Assembly: GCA_946186495.1 (NCBI GenBank)
Contig: CAMHNQ010000010.1
Coordinates: forward strand, 1-64,000
Length of the DNA: 64,000 nt
DNA from: an uncultured Bacteroidales bacterium
GTDB lineage: Bacteria; Bacteroidota; Bacteroidia; Bacteroidales; WCHB1-69
Reading direction: 5' to 3'
This document shows positions 17,259-25,111 of the stretch, piece by piece. The notes below the pieces were generated by a model. That model ran no database searches. It worked only from the letters and a program-made list of their open reading frames with translations, and was not told the origin of the DNA. Within the stretch, counting starts at the first letter, position 1, and the number at the start of each line of letters is the position of its first letter. The translations under genes were made by a program, and so were the position numbers.

Positions 17259-18534
17259 CAAAAGAGAGTTGGGATTCGGCGGCGGCGAGTTTTTGTTCCG
17301 CTTTCGAGACTAGCAGCGGCCGCAACCGCTCGGGGCGCAGCTCGTTGATGCCGGCGACCTGCTGCCCGAACTCGGAGGCGAGCTCATGGCAGGTGATGAA
17401 GTACTTCGCCTTCTTCATCACCACGCCCATCTTCTTGAGGTCGAAGGAGGTGAGGCGGTTGAAACGGCGCGAGTTGACGATGAGCCAGGCCGACTTGGTG
17501 CCGAGGCCGGGCACGCGGAGCAGCATCTCGTAGTCGGCGGTGTTGATATCCACGGGGAAGACTTCGGGATGCCGCAGCGCCCACGCCAACTTCGGGTCCA
17601 CCTCCAGGTCGAGGTTCGGGTTCGCGTCATCCACGATCTCCTCCACCTTGAAATGATAGAACCGCAGCAGCCAGTCGGCTTGGTAGAGGCGGTTCTCGCG
17701 CACGAGCGGCGGCTGCTTCAGCACCGGCAGGCGCGAGTCGAAGGTGTTGACGCTCACGTAACCCGAGTAATAGACGCGGCGCATCGAGGGCTGGCCGTAA
17801 AGCAGCGACGACATCGTGAGGATCTCGCGGTCGGAATCCTGGGTCGCCCCCACGATCATCTGGGTCGATTGTCCGGCGGGCACAAAGCGGGGCGCGTGAC
17901 GGTAATGCCTGCGGTCCTCCTTGTTCTCAAGCACACCCTGGTGGATGAGCTGCATGGGCAGGAAGACACTGCGGTGGTCCTTCTCCGGCGCGAGCATCTT
18001 CAGCGACTCCTCGCGCGGAATCTCGATATTCACGCTCATACGGTCGGCGTAAAGCCCTGCCTCGCGAAGCAACTCCTGCGACGCGCCCGGGATGGCCTTC
18101 AGGTGGATGTAGCCGTTGAAGCGGTGCACCAGGCGCAGGTCGCGCACGATGGCGGTGAGCCGCTCCATCGTGTAGTCGGGATTGCGCACCACCCCACTGG
18201 AGAGAAACAGCCCCTCGATGTAGTTGCGACGGTAGAACTCCATCGTAATCGCCTCCAACTCACTGACACTCAGCGTTGCCCGCTTAATATCATTGCTGCG
18301 GCGGTTCACGCAGTAGGCGCAGTCGTACATGCAATAGTTGGTCAGCATGATTTTCAGCAGCGAGACGCATCGTCCGTCGTCGGCAAAAGTGTGGCAGATG
18401 CCCACGCCGCCCACGGTGTTGCCCACCATGCCCTTCTTGCCACCGCGCACGGTGCCGCTCGACGAGCACGAGACATCGTACTTCGCCGACTCCGTCAGGA
18501 CACGAAGCTTCTCCATTGTCTTGTCAGTAAGCAT
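17245..18534 (-). CDS. putative DNA modification/repair radical SAM protein (TIGR03916 type)
   Basis: The 429-residue protein has the radical SAM cluster motif CMYDCAYC (Cys68, Cys72, Cys75) preceded by RCVSLLKIMLTNY, and a C-terminal helix-hairpin-helix DNA-binding segment (VDINTADYEMLLRVPGLGTKSAWLIVNSR, about 335-363). It binds a 4Fe-4S cluster and S-adenosylmethionine. This family is known to occur with TIGR03915-type proteins, and a DNA modification or repair role has been proposed from the glycosylase fusions of that partner; the reaction is unknown. Here the partner at 10429-11229 is separated by about 6 kb of accessory genes. The GC-rich coding sequence contrasts with the AT-rich DNA next to its 3' end. 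Confidence 0.87.
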   Translation of the reverse strand: MLTDKTMEKLRVLTESAKYDVSCSSSGTVRGGKKGMVGNTVGGVGICHTFADDGRCVSLLKIMLTNYCMYDCAYCVNRRSNDIKRATLSVSELEAITMEFYRRNYIEGLFLSSGVVRNPDYTMERLTAIVRDLRLVHRFNGYIHLKAIPGASQELLREAGLYADRMSVNIEIPREESLKMLAPEKDHRSVFLPMQLIHQGVLENKEDRRHYRHAPRFVPAGQSTQMIVGATQDSDREILTMSSLLYGQPSMRRVYYSGYVSVNTFDSRLPVLKQPPLVRENRLYQADWLLRFYHFKVEEIVDDANPNLDLEVDPKLAWALRHPEVFPVDINTADYEMLLRVPGLGTKSAWLIVNSRRFNRLTSFDLKKMGVVMKKAKYFITCHELASEFGQQVAGINELRPERLRPLLVSKAEQKLAAAESQLSFDFEP

Positions 18535-18611
18535 ATTACGACATACTCTCAGTTATTACAATGCATTCTACATGCCACGTCTGTTCGCCGTGAAAGATGC
18601 AAAAGGCGTCT

Positions 18612-20336
18612 TTACTTCATATAAAGATATCGTTTGATACTGTTCTTAGGGGTCTTCTCGAATTCCTGGATGTGCACCTCCACTTCGTTGATCTGCTCAT
18701 AGGCGGCAAGACTCTTGTTCACCTCCTTGCGCACATTGTCGAGTTCGCGAGCCACACCAGCGGAATCCAGACCGGCGGCATCGCAGGCGTCAATATCGGG
18801 ATGAATGAGCGCAACGATGCGGTTTTCACGCTGCACCACGATGCTTTCCATCACGAAAGGCATGTTATTGAGCTTGTCCTCAATCTCTTCAGGGTAGATA
18901 TTCTGTCCGTTCGGGCCGAGAAGCATGGTTTTGCAACGACCTTTGATAAAGATGTTGCCTTCAGCGTCCACATAGCCGAGATCACCGGTACGGAGCCACC
19001 CGTCATCGGTGAAGCTGGCTTTTGTAGCTTCCTCGTTTTTATAGTAGCCGAGCATCACGTTGTCACCCCGGACAACAATCTCCCCAATTCCTTGCTGGTT
19101 GACATTGTCGAGGCGAACCTCCATGTTATCGAGTATCCGCCCGCAACTGGAGGGCACAAACTCCGTCCAATGGGAGTAGGAAATCAGTGGCGCTGTTTCG
19201 GTCATGCCATAACCGATAGTGAATGGGAATTTGATCTTGCGCATGAACTTCTCGACTTCCACGTTCATGGCAGCCCCTCCAATGATGATTTCCTCGAAGG
19301 ATCCGCCGAAGACACCCGCAAGTTTCTTCTTGATTTGAGTGAGCACCACGTCATCGAGATAGGGTACTTTCAGCACCCAATGCATAGGCGGCTTGGCAAT
19401 CATCGGCTGAATCTGACGGCGATAAATTTTTTCTATAATCAACGGTACGCTCAGAATGAGGGTGGGTTTTATTTCAGAGAAAGCGGACAACAGGACCTTG
19501 GGGGTCGGCGTCTTGGTGATGAAGTAAGTGTGACCTCCGATAGTGGAGTTCCCGAGGAAATCGAACGCACATCCGTAGGCGTGTGCCAAAGGCAGGAAAG
19601 TCACCATGCGGTCTCCTGGAAAAAGCAAATGCTTGGAAGGGTTTCCCGAAGCGTAGGCGCGATGGCCAAAGATGGCATTGGAGGCGAGAGCGCGTCCTGA
19701 GGTCATAACCCCCTTGGAAAAACCAGTGGTGCCGGACGTATAGTTGATGGACACCATTTCTTCGTTATCCTTATAGTCGTAACGGATACTGTCAGGGAAG
19801 AAATTGCCATTGAACTTCATGTCAAAAAGCTTCTGTATAGCTTCTGGCGAGATAATTTCCCGAGGAAGAGCCATTTTAATGCCCGACTCCCCATCAATGA
19901 CCGGCAAGGCGGACTCAATGACAGCCAATGGACGAAAATCGGTGAGCGAAATCACAGCACGCACTTGCCCCAGCTCATTTTCATCAAGATGATCCCAATA
20001 GTAATCGCCTGAAAACAACAACTTCGAGTCTGAATGTTTAATGATGTGATGGACATTCTCAGGCCGGAAATCCTGCAGAATCGGCACAATGACCGCGCCA
20101 TAGGTGACCGTAGCTATATAAGCCACCGCCCAGTGGGTGCAGTTGCGCCCAATAAGCGACACCTTGTCATTTTTCTGTATTCCGCACTGCTCAAACAACA
20201 AGTGCAATTTTTCAACCTGCTCCGCCACTTGGGCGTAAGTGAGCGTGTATTTGGTTTCGTAATCTGTAAACGCCTCAAGATCCCAATTTCTGCGAAAAGA
20301 ATCCTCAAACAAGCGCACAAAGTTTTCCTTTATCAT
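18612..20336 (-). CDS. long-chain acyl-CoA synthetase (AMP-binding enzyme)
   Basis: A 574-residue adenylate-forming enzyme. The AMP-binding P-loop is INYTSGTTGFSKGVM (about 197-211), the A4-A5 core is IGYGMTETAPLISY, the hinge region is DGWLRTGDLGYVDAEGNIFIKGR, and the final Lys motif lies in FEKTPKNSIKRYLYMK. This combination is that of long-chain fatty acid-CoA ligases, which activate fatty acids to acyl-CoA via an acyl-AMP. It is shorter than plant-type ligases and typical of Bacteroidota. The leader carries a terminator-like hairpin between promoter and start, so expression may be attenuated. Substrate chain length is not determined. Confidence 0.9.
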   Translation of the reverse strand: MIKENFVRLFEDSFRRNWDLEAFTDYETKYTLTYAQVAEQVEKLHLLFEQCGIQKNDKVSLIGRNCTHWAVAYIATVTYGAVIVPILQDFRPENVHHIIKHSDSKLLFSGDYYWDHLDENELGQVRAVISLTDFRPLAVIESALPVIDGESGIKMALPREIISPEAIQKLFDMKFNGNFFPDSIRYDYKDNEEMVSINYTSGTTGFSKGVMTSGRALASNAIFGHRAYASGNPSKHLLFPGDRMVTFLPLAHAYGCAFDFLGNSTIGGHTYFITKTPTPKVLLSAFSEIKPTLILSVPLIIEKIYRRQIQPMIAKPPMHWVLKVPYLDDVVLTQIKKKLAGVFGGSFEEIIIGGAAMNVEVEKFMRKIKFPFTIGYGMTETAPLISYSHWTEFVPSSCGRILDNMEVRLDNVNQQGIGEIVVRGDNVMLGYYKNEEATKASFTDDGWLRTGDLGYVDAEGNIFIKGRCKTMLLGPNGQNIYPEEIEDKLNNMPFVMESIVVQRENRIVALIHPDIDACDAAGLDSAGVARELDNVRKEVNKSLAAYEQINEVEVHIQEFEKTPKNSIKRYLYMK

Positions 20337-20380
20337 TTCAATATTATATTAATAACCTAACAATTAATAGTTTAACTATA

Positions 20381-20410
20381 AAAAAAAGATGCTTACCGGC
20401 ATCTTTTTTG
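20381..20410 (-). terminator. terminator-like hairpin in the leader of the acyl-CoA synthetase gene
   Basis: AAAAAAGATGC pairs with GCATCTTTTTT around a 6-nt loop; read on the minus strand it is followed by eight T. It lies about 45-75 nt before the start codon and just after a promoter-like TTTCTTTG, with no other minus-strand gene upstream to terminate. An ATAGTTTAACTAT palindrome follows at 20367-20379. Confidence 0.6.
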
Positions 20411-20471
20411 CGGTTGCAAAGAAACAAAAAAAATCTATACATTTTTTTGTCGGCTCTATTCAAAAAAATCG

Positions 20472-20479
20472 TATTTTTG
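20472..20479 (+). promoter_or_regulatory. tRNA-Leu promoter -7 box
   Basis: TATTTTTG, 13 nt before the tRNA 5' end; a TTTG lies about 22 nt upstream, slightly farther than the usual spacing. Confidence 0.6.
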
Positions 20480-20492
20480 CCGCCGATTTTGA

Positions 20493-20579
20493 GCCGAAGT
20501 GGCGGAATAGGTAGACGCGTTGGTCTCAAAAACCAATGAGGTAACACTCGTACCGGTTCGATCCCGGTCTTCGGTACCA
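20493..20579 (+). tRNA. tRNA-Leu (anticodon CAA)
   Basis: An 87-nt class II tRNA. Acceptor arms GCCGAAG and CTTCGGT pair (one G-U), the D arm has GGCGGAATAGGTAGACGC, the anticodon arm is TTGGT-CTCAAAA-ACCAA with anticodon CAA for UUG codons, a long variable arm follows, and the T arm contains GGTTCGATCC. The CCA end is encoded. A terminator follows at once. Confidence 0.96.
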
Positions 20580-20581
20580 TA

Positions 20582-20628
20582 AACGGCCTAACGGTTTGTA
20601 AAACACAACGTTAGGCCGTTCTTTTTTT
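20582..20628 (+). terminator. rho-independent terminator after tRNA-Leu
   Basis: AACGGCCTAACG (20582-20593) is the exact complement of CGTTAGGCCGTT (20609-20620), followed by CTTTTTTT. Confidence 0.9.
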
Positions 20629-20707
20629 ACTTCGCCACTAGGACAGATTCGGGACAGCAGTTTCACAGCTCCTTCCAATGCCAAAAACATAGAAAAGAGA
20701 AAAATTG

Positions 20708-20715
20708 TATCTTTG
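20708..20715 (+). promoter_or_regulatory. promoter -7 box of the TraB/GumN gene
   Basis: TATCTTTG, 24 nt before the ATG at 20740. Confidence 0.6.
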
Positions 20716-20739
20716 CCGCATAAATCCATATTACCTAGA

Positions 20740-21609
20740 ATGTACAAAAGAATCATCCCTATACTGGTGACGCTGTCGTTCAACCTATTTACCATCTTCG
20801 GGCAGTCGCTGCTGTGGAAGGTGAGCGGCAAAAAAATGGAAGCCCCATCCTACCTCTACGGTACCATCCACATCCAGGATGCACGGGTGACTGCATTCGA
20901 CTCTACCGTGCTCAACACCCTCAACCGCTGCGATGCCTTCGCCATGGAGGTGCTGTTGGACGAAATGGACTTGCGCAGCATTCGGAAGGCCATGTTGATG
21001 TCCGAGGGCAAACACCTCAACTCCCTGCTTTCAACAAAGGATTTTGCACTGTTGGACAGTATCTGCAAGGCAAAACTGGGGATCAGTGCCATCTTCATGA
21101 ACGGCATGAAGCCCTTCTTTGTATGCAGCACGCTCCAGCAACTTGACCTTCGGCAAGATGCCGAGGCTCCCTTGGACCTGTTTTTTCTCAAAAAAGCGAG
21201 GGAGAGCGACAAAGTCTGCTATGGACTGGAAGAATACATGGACCAAATCAGGGCCATTGACGCCATCAGCCTGAAAAAGCAGGCTGACATGTTGAGGCAA
21301 TTTCTGCACAATACGGCACAGGTGTCGCGGGAATTTGAAGACATGTTGGAGGCTTACCTCCGGTTCGAACTCGACAGTCTGGCGGAGATGACGCAGGACA
21401 CCTCCCTTCCGAAAAAATTCGAGAAAGTGCTGGTCAGCGACCGCAACGTCACGATGGCCAAACGATTCTTGAAGATCTCCAGCGATCATACGGTGTTCTG
21501 TGCCGTGGGGGCCGCCCATCTCGCGGGCAAGAAGGGAATCATCGCCCTGTTACGCAAGAAAGGTTATACAGTGGAGCCGGTGCCGTTCACCTGGAGGTTT
21601 GAAGAGTAA
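20740..21609 (+). CDS. TraB/GumN-family protein
   Basis: The 289-residue protein has an N-terminal export signal (MYKRIIPILVTLSFNLFTIFGQ) and the TraB/GumN features: LLWKVSGKKMEAPSYLYGTIHIQD near the N-terminus (the conserved GTxH), LNRCDAFAMEVLLDE, YGLEEYMDQI in the middle and VFCAVGAAHLAGKKGIIALLRKKGYTVEPV at the C-terminus (the conserved GxxH). The fold is related to erythromycin esterase/Tiki-type metalloproteases; no substrate is known for the bacterial group. The ATG at 20740 is used rather than the upstream TTG because it follows the promoter box at a normal distance. Confidence 0.88.
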   Translation: MYKRIIPILVTLSFNLFTIFGQSLLWKVSGKKMEAPSYLYGTIHIQDARVTAFDSTVLNTLNRCDAFAMEVLLDEMDLRSIRKAMLMSEGKHLNSLLSTKDFALLDSICKAKLGISAIFMNGMKPFFVCSTLQQLDLRQDAEAPLDLFFLKKARESDKVCYGLEEYMDQIRAIDAISLKKQADMLRQFLHNTAQVSREFEDMLEAYLRFELDSLAEMTQDTSLPKKFEKVLVSDRNVTMAKRFLKISSDHTVFCAVGAAHLAGKKGIIALLRKKGYTVEPVPFTWRFEE

Positions 21610-21643
21610 TCTGTTCCAGGGTTCAGCATACTGCAAACTTTTG

Positions 21644-21651
21644 TATTTTTG
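21644..21651 (+). promoter_or_regulatory. promoter -7 box of the MNT/HEPN cassette
   Basis: TATTTTTG, 19 nt before the nucleotidyltransferase start codon. Confidence 0.6.
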
Positions 21652-21670
21652 CCGCAAAAAAAGAAAAACG

Positions 21671-21985
21671 ATGAATCGTGCGAAAATCGTAAAACGAATC
21701 GCTGACTTGTTGCACAAGATAGTACCAGACGCTTCTGTCATCCTTTACGGATCGGAAGCGCGTGGCGATGCGCGTCCGGATTCCGATATAGATTTTCTGG
21801 TGCTTTTGGATAGCGAGGGGGACTCTTTTCGCCAACAAGAATGGATGATTACGGAACATCTGATGATGTTGGAGGCAGAATCGGGCGTTCCTTTGAGTCC
21901 ATATATTGTTCCCAAACAATGGTGGAATTTAAAGTCACCGACTCCATTTTCCATCAATGTAAAAAATGAAGGAGTATTATTATGA
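21671..21985 (+). CDS. minimal nucleotidyltransferase (MntA-like)
   Basis: A 104-residue minimal nucleotidyltransferase. The active site follows GSx9-10DxD: YGSEARGDARPDSDIDFLVLL, with GS at 27-28 and Asp39/Asp41. In the known MntA-HepT systems such enzymes attach AMP units to the HEPN partner and neutralise it. The start at 21671 gives the standard length; an open frame extends upstream but lacks similarity. The stop overlaps the HEPN start as ATGA. Toxin-antitoxin role is inferred from the pairing. Confidence 0.87.
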   Translation: MNRAKIVKRIADLLHKIVPDASVILYGSEARGDARPDSDIDFLVLLDSEGDSFRQQEWMITEHLMMLEAESGVPLSPYIVPKQWWNLKSPTPFSINVKNEGVLL

Positions 21986-22410
21986 AAGAGAATTTGTCCC
22001 CGGAAAATAGAAGAGATATTGTACGATATCGCCTGGAACGAGCAGAAGAATCTATAAAAGAAACAAAATATACGTATGGTGCTTCTATGTATAATTTGGC
22101 TACCAATAGATTGTACTATGGCTGTTATTATGCGGCTCCTGCTATGCTAATATATGATGGAATAGAAGCATCAACACACAATGGTGTGAAAACTCAGTTT
22201 TCAAAAATGTACATATTGACTGATGTTTTTCCAAGAGAGCTGGGTACCGTATTAAATGTGCTTTTTAATTTGAGGCATTCAACTGATTATGAGGATTTTA
22301 TTAATAGTGACGCAGCCACTGTGGAGATGTATTTGCCTCTTGTGGAAAAATTCGTACAGTCAATACGGAATAGGATTGATGAAATAGATCCCGAATATCT
22401 GATGAAATAG
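21982..22410 (+). CDS. HEPN-domain protein (HepT-like)
   Basis: A 142-residue all-helical protein of the HEPN superfamily: RYRLERAEESIKET, SMYNLATNRLYYGCYYAAPAMLIYDGI and, near the end of the third helix, NLRHSTDYEDF. Many HEPN RNases use Rx4-6H; here the site reads R-H-S-T-D-Y (Arg98 to Tyr103), the form seen in HEPN proteins paired with minimal nucleotidyltransferases. The HEPN member is the likely toxin (RNase) and the upstream enzyme its modifier. AT-rich compared with the next gene. Confidence 0.85.
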   Translation: MKENLSPENRRDIVRYRLERAEESIKETKYTYGASMYNLATNRLYYGCYYAAPAMLIYDGIEASTHNGVKTQFSKMYILTDVFPRELGTVLNVLFNLRHSTDYEDFINSDAATVEMYLPLVEKFVQSIRNRIDEIDPEYLMK

Positions 22411-22416
22411 TTCAAT

Positions 22417-23220
22417 ATGAAAAACACCTATACCGACAAAGTAGTATGGATCACGGGCACCTCCTCCGGCATCGGGAAGGAAACCGCCTTCCGGTTCGCG
22501 GAAGCGGGGGCGCGACTGATCCTCACCGCCTTGGAACCCGACCTGTTGGAGCAAGTCCGCGAGGAGTGCTTGCGCCTCGGCGCGAAGGACGTCACCTGCC
22601 TGCCGTTTGACCTCGGGCAAACCGACGCACTGCCGCAGCTCGCGCAGGATGCCCTTAACGCCTACGGGCGTATTGACGTCTTCTACAACAACGCCGGCAT
22701 CAGTCAGCGCGGCACCACCGTGGAAACCGACATGGCCGTCATCCGCAAGGTGATGGACATCGACTTCTACGCGCCGGTGATCCTCACCAAGGCCGTGTTG
22801 CCCAAGATGATCAAGCAGGGAGGAGGACAGTTGGCCGTCACCACCAGCATCGCCGGGCTCTTCGGATTCCCGTTGCGCTGCGCCTACTCGTCCGCAAAGC
22901 ACGCCCTCTACGGTTTCTTCGAGACCGTGGCGGCCGAGAACTACAAGGACGGCATCCGCGTCACCATCCTCACCCCGGGCCGAGTGCAGACCAACATTTC
23001 CGTCAACTCGTTGGAGAAAGACGGACGCAAGCACGGCAAGATGGACGCGGGCCAGGCCGGCGGCATCACCCCAGAGAAAGCCTCCCGCATCATCTTCAAC
23101 GCCATCGCCAAGGAGAAGCGCGAACAGCTCGTCGGCAGCTCCGAACTCATCATGGCCCACATCAAACGCTTCTTTCCCGGCCTCTGCGCCCGCCTCGCCC
23201 GACGTATCAAACCGATGTGA
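22417..23220 (+). CDS. short-chain dehydrogenase/reductase
   Basis: The 267-residue SDR has the cofactor motif TGTSSGIGKE (TGxxxGxG) at about residues 9-18, NNAG in VFYNNAGIS, the catalytic Ser in VTTSIAGLFG and YSSAKHAL with the catalytic YxxxK. This is a classical NAD(P)-dependent oxidoreductase; the substrate is unknown. The gene begins only 6 nt after the HEPN gene but is far more GC-rich, so the HEPN cassette may have been inserted next to it. It ends in front of the palindrome at 23237. Confidence 0.9.
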   Translation: MKNTYTDKVVWITGTSSGIGKETAFRFAEAGARLILTALEPDLLEQVREECLRLGAKDVTCLPFDLGQTDALPQLAQDALNAYGRIDVFYNNAGISQRGTTVETDMAVIRKVMDIDFYAPVILTKAVLPKMIKQGGGQLAVTTSIAGLFGFPLRCAYSSAKHALYGFFETVAAENYKDGIRVTILTPGRVQTNISVNSLEKDGRKHGKMDAGQAGGITPEKASRIIFNAIAKEKREQLVGSSELIMAHIKRFFPGLCARLARRIKPM

Positions 23221-23236
23221 TGTTAATGTAATCGTC

Positions 23237-23264
23237 GTAGGGGCGAATAATTATTCGCACCTAC
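23237..23264. repeat. GTAGGGGCG palindrome after the SDR gene
   Basis: GTAGGGGCGAATAA pairs with TTATTCGCACCTAC with one mismatch. Same family as 10404-10432, 24232-24258 and 63507-63530; lacks a T tail on the plus strand. Confidence 0.75.
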
Positions 23265-23269
23265 ATCCA

Positions 23270-23323
23270 CCCATAACCCTATCCATAACCTTAAAACTGT
23301 CAACATCAATAACCAATAACCCT
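23270..23323 (+). repeat. heptamer array before the nucleotidyltransferase gene
   Basis: Degenerate 7-nt units (CCCATAA, CCATAAC, ATCAATAACCAATAACCC) run up to 5 nt before the ATG at 23329. Confidence 0.65.
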
Positions 23324-23328
23324 TAAAA

Positions 23329-24201
23329 ATGAAACCAACCCTACTAATCCTCGCCGCCGGCATGGGAAGCCGCTACGGCGGACTGAAACAACTGGACCAG
23401 ATGGGTCCGAATGGTGAAACCATCCTTGACTACTCCGTAAAGTACGCTGCGCAGGCCGGCTACGGCAAAGTGGTGCTCGTCATCCGCCGCAGTATGGAAG
23501 CCGATTTCCAGGAGTACATCCTGCCAAGATACAAGAACGTCATCCCGGTAGAGTATGTCTTCCAGGAATTGGACATGCTGCCCGCCGGATTCTCCGTGAA
23601 CCCCGAGCGCGTGAAACCCTACGGCACCGCGCACGCTATCTTGGTGGCGAAAGACGCCATCAAAGAGCCGTTCACGGTGATCAACGCCGATGACTTCTAC
23701 GGCAAGGAACCTTTCCAGATTTTGGGCGACTACCTTCGCGATGTCACAACCAACGACCCCACCGCTTTCGCGATGGTCGGCTACCGTTTGGACAAGACCC
23801 TGTCGGAGAACGGCACCGTCTCGCGTGGCGTCTGCCAAGTCGATGGTAACGGTTACCTGACAATTGTCAAGGAGATGCGCAAGATTGGCCGCACCGACCA
23901 CGGCATCGAGAACAACGAGGACGGTGTGGTGACCCCGCTCACCGGCGAGGAACCCGTCTCCATGAACTTCTGGGGCTTCTCCCCGCGTTTCTTCGACACG
24001 CTGGAGAGCATGTTCGCGCAGTTCCTGAAGGACAACGAAGGCAACATCAAGGCCGAGTTCCCGATTCCTGACGCGGTGACCTCCGTCATGCAACACGGTC
24101 TCGCCACCGTGCGCGTCCTGCCCACCACTGCCGAATGGTTCGGCGTCACCTACGCGGAGGACCGCCCGAAGGTCGTGGAAAAGCTGAAACACGTGGAGTA
24201 A
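23329..24201 (+). CDS. NTP-transferase family sugar nucleotidyltransferase
   Basis: The 290-residue protein starts MKPTLLILAAGMGSRYGGLKQLDQMGP, the nucleotide-binding LxAAGxGxR signature of GT-A-fold nucleotidyltransferases, with VINADDFYG as the metal-binding Asp pair and the MNFWGF segment in the C-terminal third. Such enzymes join a sugar phosphate with an NTP to form an activated sugar. The N-terminus resembles MobA/GlmU and RmlA types, but the exact sugar cannot be read from sequence. No glycan gene cluster is adjacent. Confidence 0.85.
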   Translation: MKPTLLILAAGMGSRYGGLKQLDQMGPNGETILDYSVKYAAQAGYGKVVLVIRRSMEADFQEYILPRYKNVIPVEYVFQELDMLPAGFSVNPERVKPYGTAHAILVAKDAIKEPFTVINADDFYGKEPFQILGDYLRDVTTNDPTAFAMVGYRLDKTLSENGTVSRGVCQVDGNGYLTIVKEMRKIGRTDHGIENNEDGVVTPLTGEEPVSMNFWGFSPRFFDTLESMFAQFLKDNEGNIKAEFPIPDAVTSVMQHGLATVRVLPTTAEWFGVTYAEDRPKVVEKLKHVE

Positions 24202-24231
24202 TATTGCGATGATGCGATGAATAGGGCCGTT

Positions 24232-24258
24232 GTAGGGACGAAAATTATTCGCCCCTAC
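24232..24258. repeat. GTAGGGACG palindrome before the DUF2461 gene
   Basis: GTAGGGACGAA pairs with TTCGCCCCTAC, one mismatch, around a short AT loop. It lies 30 nt after the nucleotidyltransferase stop. Confidence 0.75.
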
Positions 24259-24278
24259 AGGTCGCAAATCGCAGGCTT

Positions 24279-24310
24279 CAATAACCCATAACCCCATAAC
24301 CCATAACCAT
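24279..24310 (+). repeat. heptamer array before the DUF2461 gene
   Basis: AATAACCCATAACCCCATAA and CCCATAACC continue to 2 nt before the ATG at 24312: four 7-nt units with one 8-nt slip. Confidence 0.8.
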
Positions 24311-24311
24311 T

Positions 24312-25019
24312 ATGCACCCCAACGAAATCCTCTTCTCCTTCCTCCGCGAACTGATTCCCAACAACAACCGCGAGTGGTTCAAGACGCATCGGGAGATGTA
24401 CGATGCGGCCTGGGCACAATTCAACGAGCTGGTGGAAAATGTTATAGCAGAAGTAGGAAAGTTCGACGAATCAATTGCCGGACTTACCCCGAAAGACTGC
24501 ACCTACCGCATTTACCGCGACATCCGTTTCTCGCCCGACAAGACCCCCTACAAAGGACATTTCGGAGCCTACATGAACCAGTACGGCAAGAAAGCCTACT
24601 GGGGCGGCTACTACATTCAGATCGAGCCGGAGCAGGTGATGCTGGCGAGCGGTGTTTGGTGGTTGCCAACCAAGGAAATGCAGCATCTCCGCCAAGCGGT
24701 GGCTGACCAGATGTCTGTTTTCGTGAAACTTGTGGAGAAGCCTGAGTTCAAGAAGTTGGTGCCGACCATCGGGCAGGAACACTACAAACGGATACCCAAC
24801 GGTCTGCCGAAGGACTCGCCGCACCCTGAGTACTTGACCTGCAAGGACTACGCCATGTCGTGCATGTTAAAGCCCAGCGATCTCTGCCGCGACGACTATG
24901 CGCAACGCATTGCGCACGTCTTCCGCGTGATGAAACCGGCCAACGACTTCCTCAGCGAAAACATCCTCATCAACATGGAGGAGATGGAGACGATGAAGAG
25001 CGTGGTGAAATATGTGTAG
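24312..25019 (+). CDS. DUF2461 family protein
   Basis: The 235-residue protein shows the DUF2461 blocks: FLRELIPNNNREWFKTHREMYDAA at the N-terminus, YRIYRDIRFSPDKTPYKGHFGAYM in the first third, and GGYYIQIEPEQVMLASGVWWLP in the centre. The family is widespread in bacteria and fungi and has no known biochemical function. Its start is preceded by a heptamer array with only AT between array and ATG. Confidence 0.9.
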   Translation: MHPNEILFSFLRELIPNNNREWFKTHREMYDAAWAQFNELVENVIAEVGKFDESIAGLTPKDCTYRIYRDIRFSPDKTPYKGHFGAYMNQYGKKAYWGGYYIQIEPEQVMLASGVWWLPTKEMQHLRQAVADQMSVFVKLVEKPEFKKLVPTIGQEHYKRIPNGLPKDSPHPEYLTCKDYAMSCMLKPSDLCRDDYAQRIAHVFRVMKPANDFLSENILINMEEMETMKSVVKYV

Positions 25020-25059
25020 GAAACGGACAACCCAAATGCCTAAAACAAGCGCAATACGC

Positions 25060-25091
25060 AAAGAGGCGACCCCAAGCAGGGTCGCCTCTTT
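25060..25091. terminator. bidirectional terminator between the DUF2461 gene and pruA
   Basis: AAAGAGGCGACCC (25060-25072) pairs with GGGTCGCCTCTTT (25079-25091) around a 6-nt loop, between two convergent genes; A and T runs at the stem base suit both strands. Confidence 0.8.
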
Positions 25092-25111
25092 GAATATTGT
25101 GGCAATAGGTT

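Noticed and set aside
18597..19700. A 367-codon plus-strand frame
   Set aside because: It is the antisense shadow of the acyl-CoA synthetase gene and has no coding signature.
24232..24258. The palindromes at 23237 and 24232 as ordinary intrinsic terminators
   Set aside because: Neither has a clear T run on the plus strand; they are better described as a repeat family.
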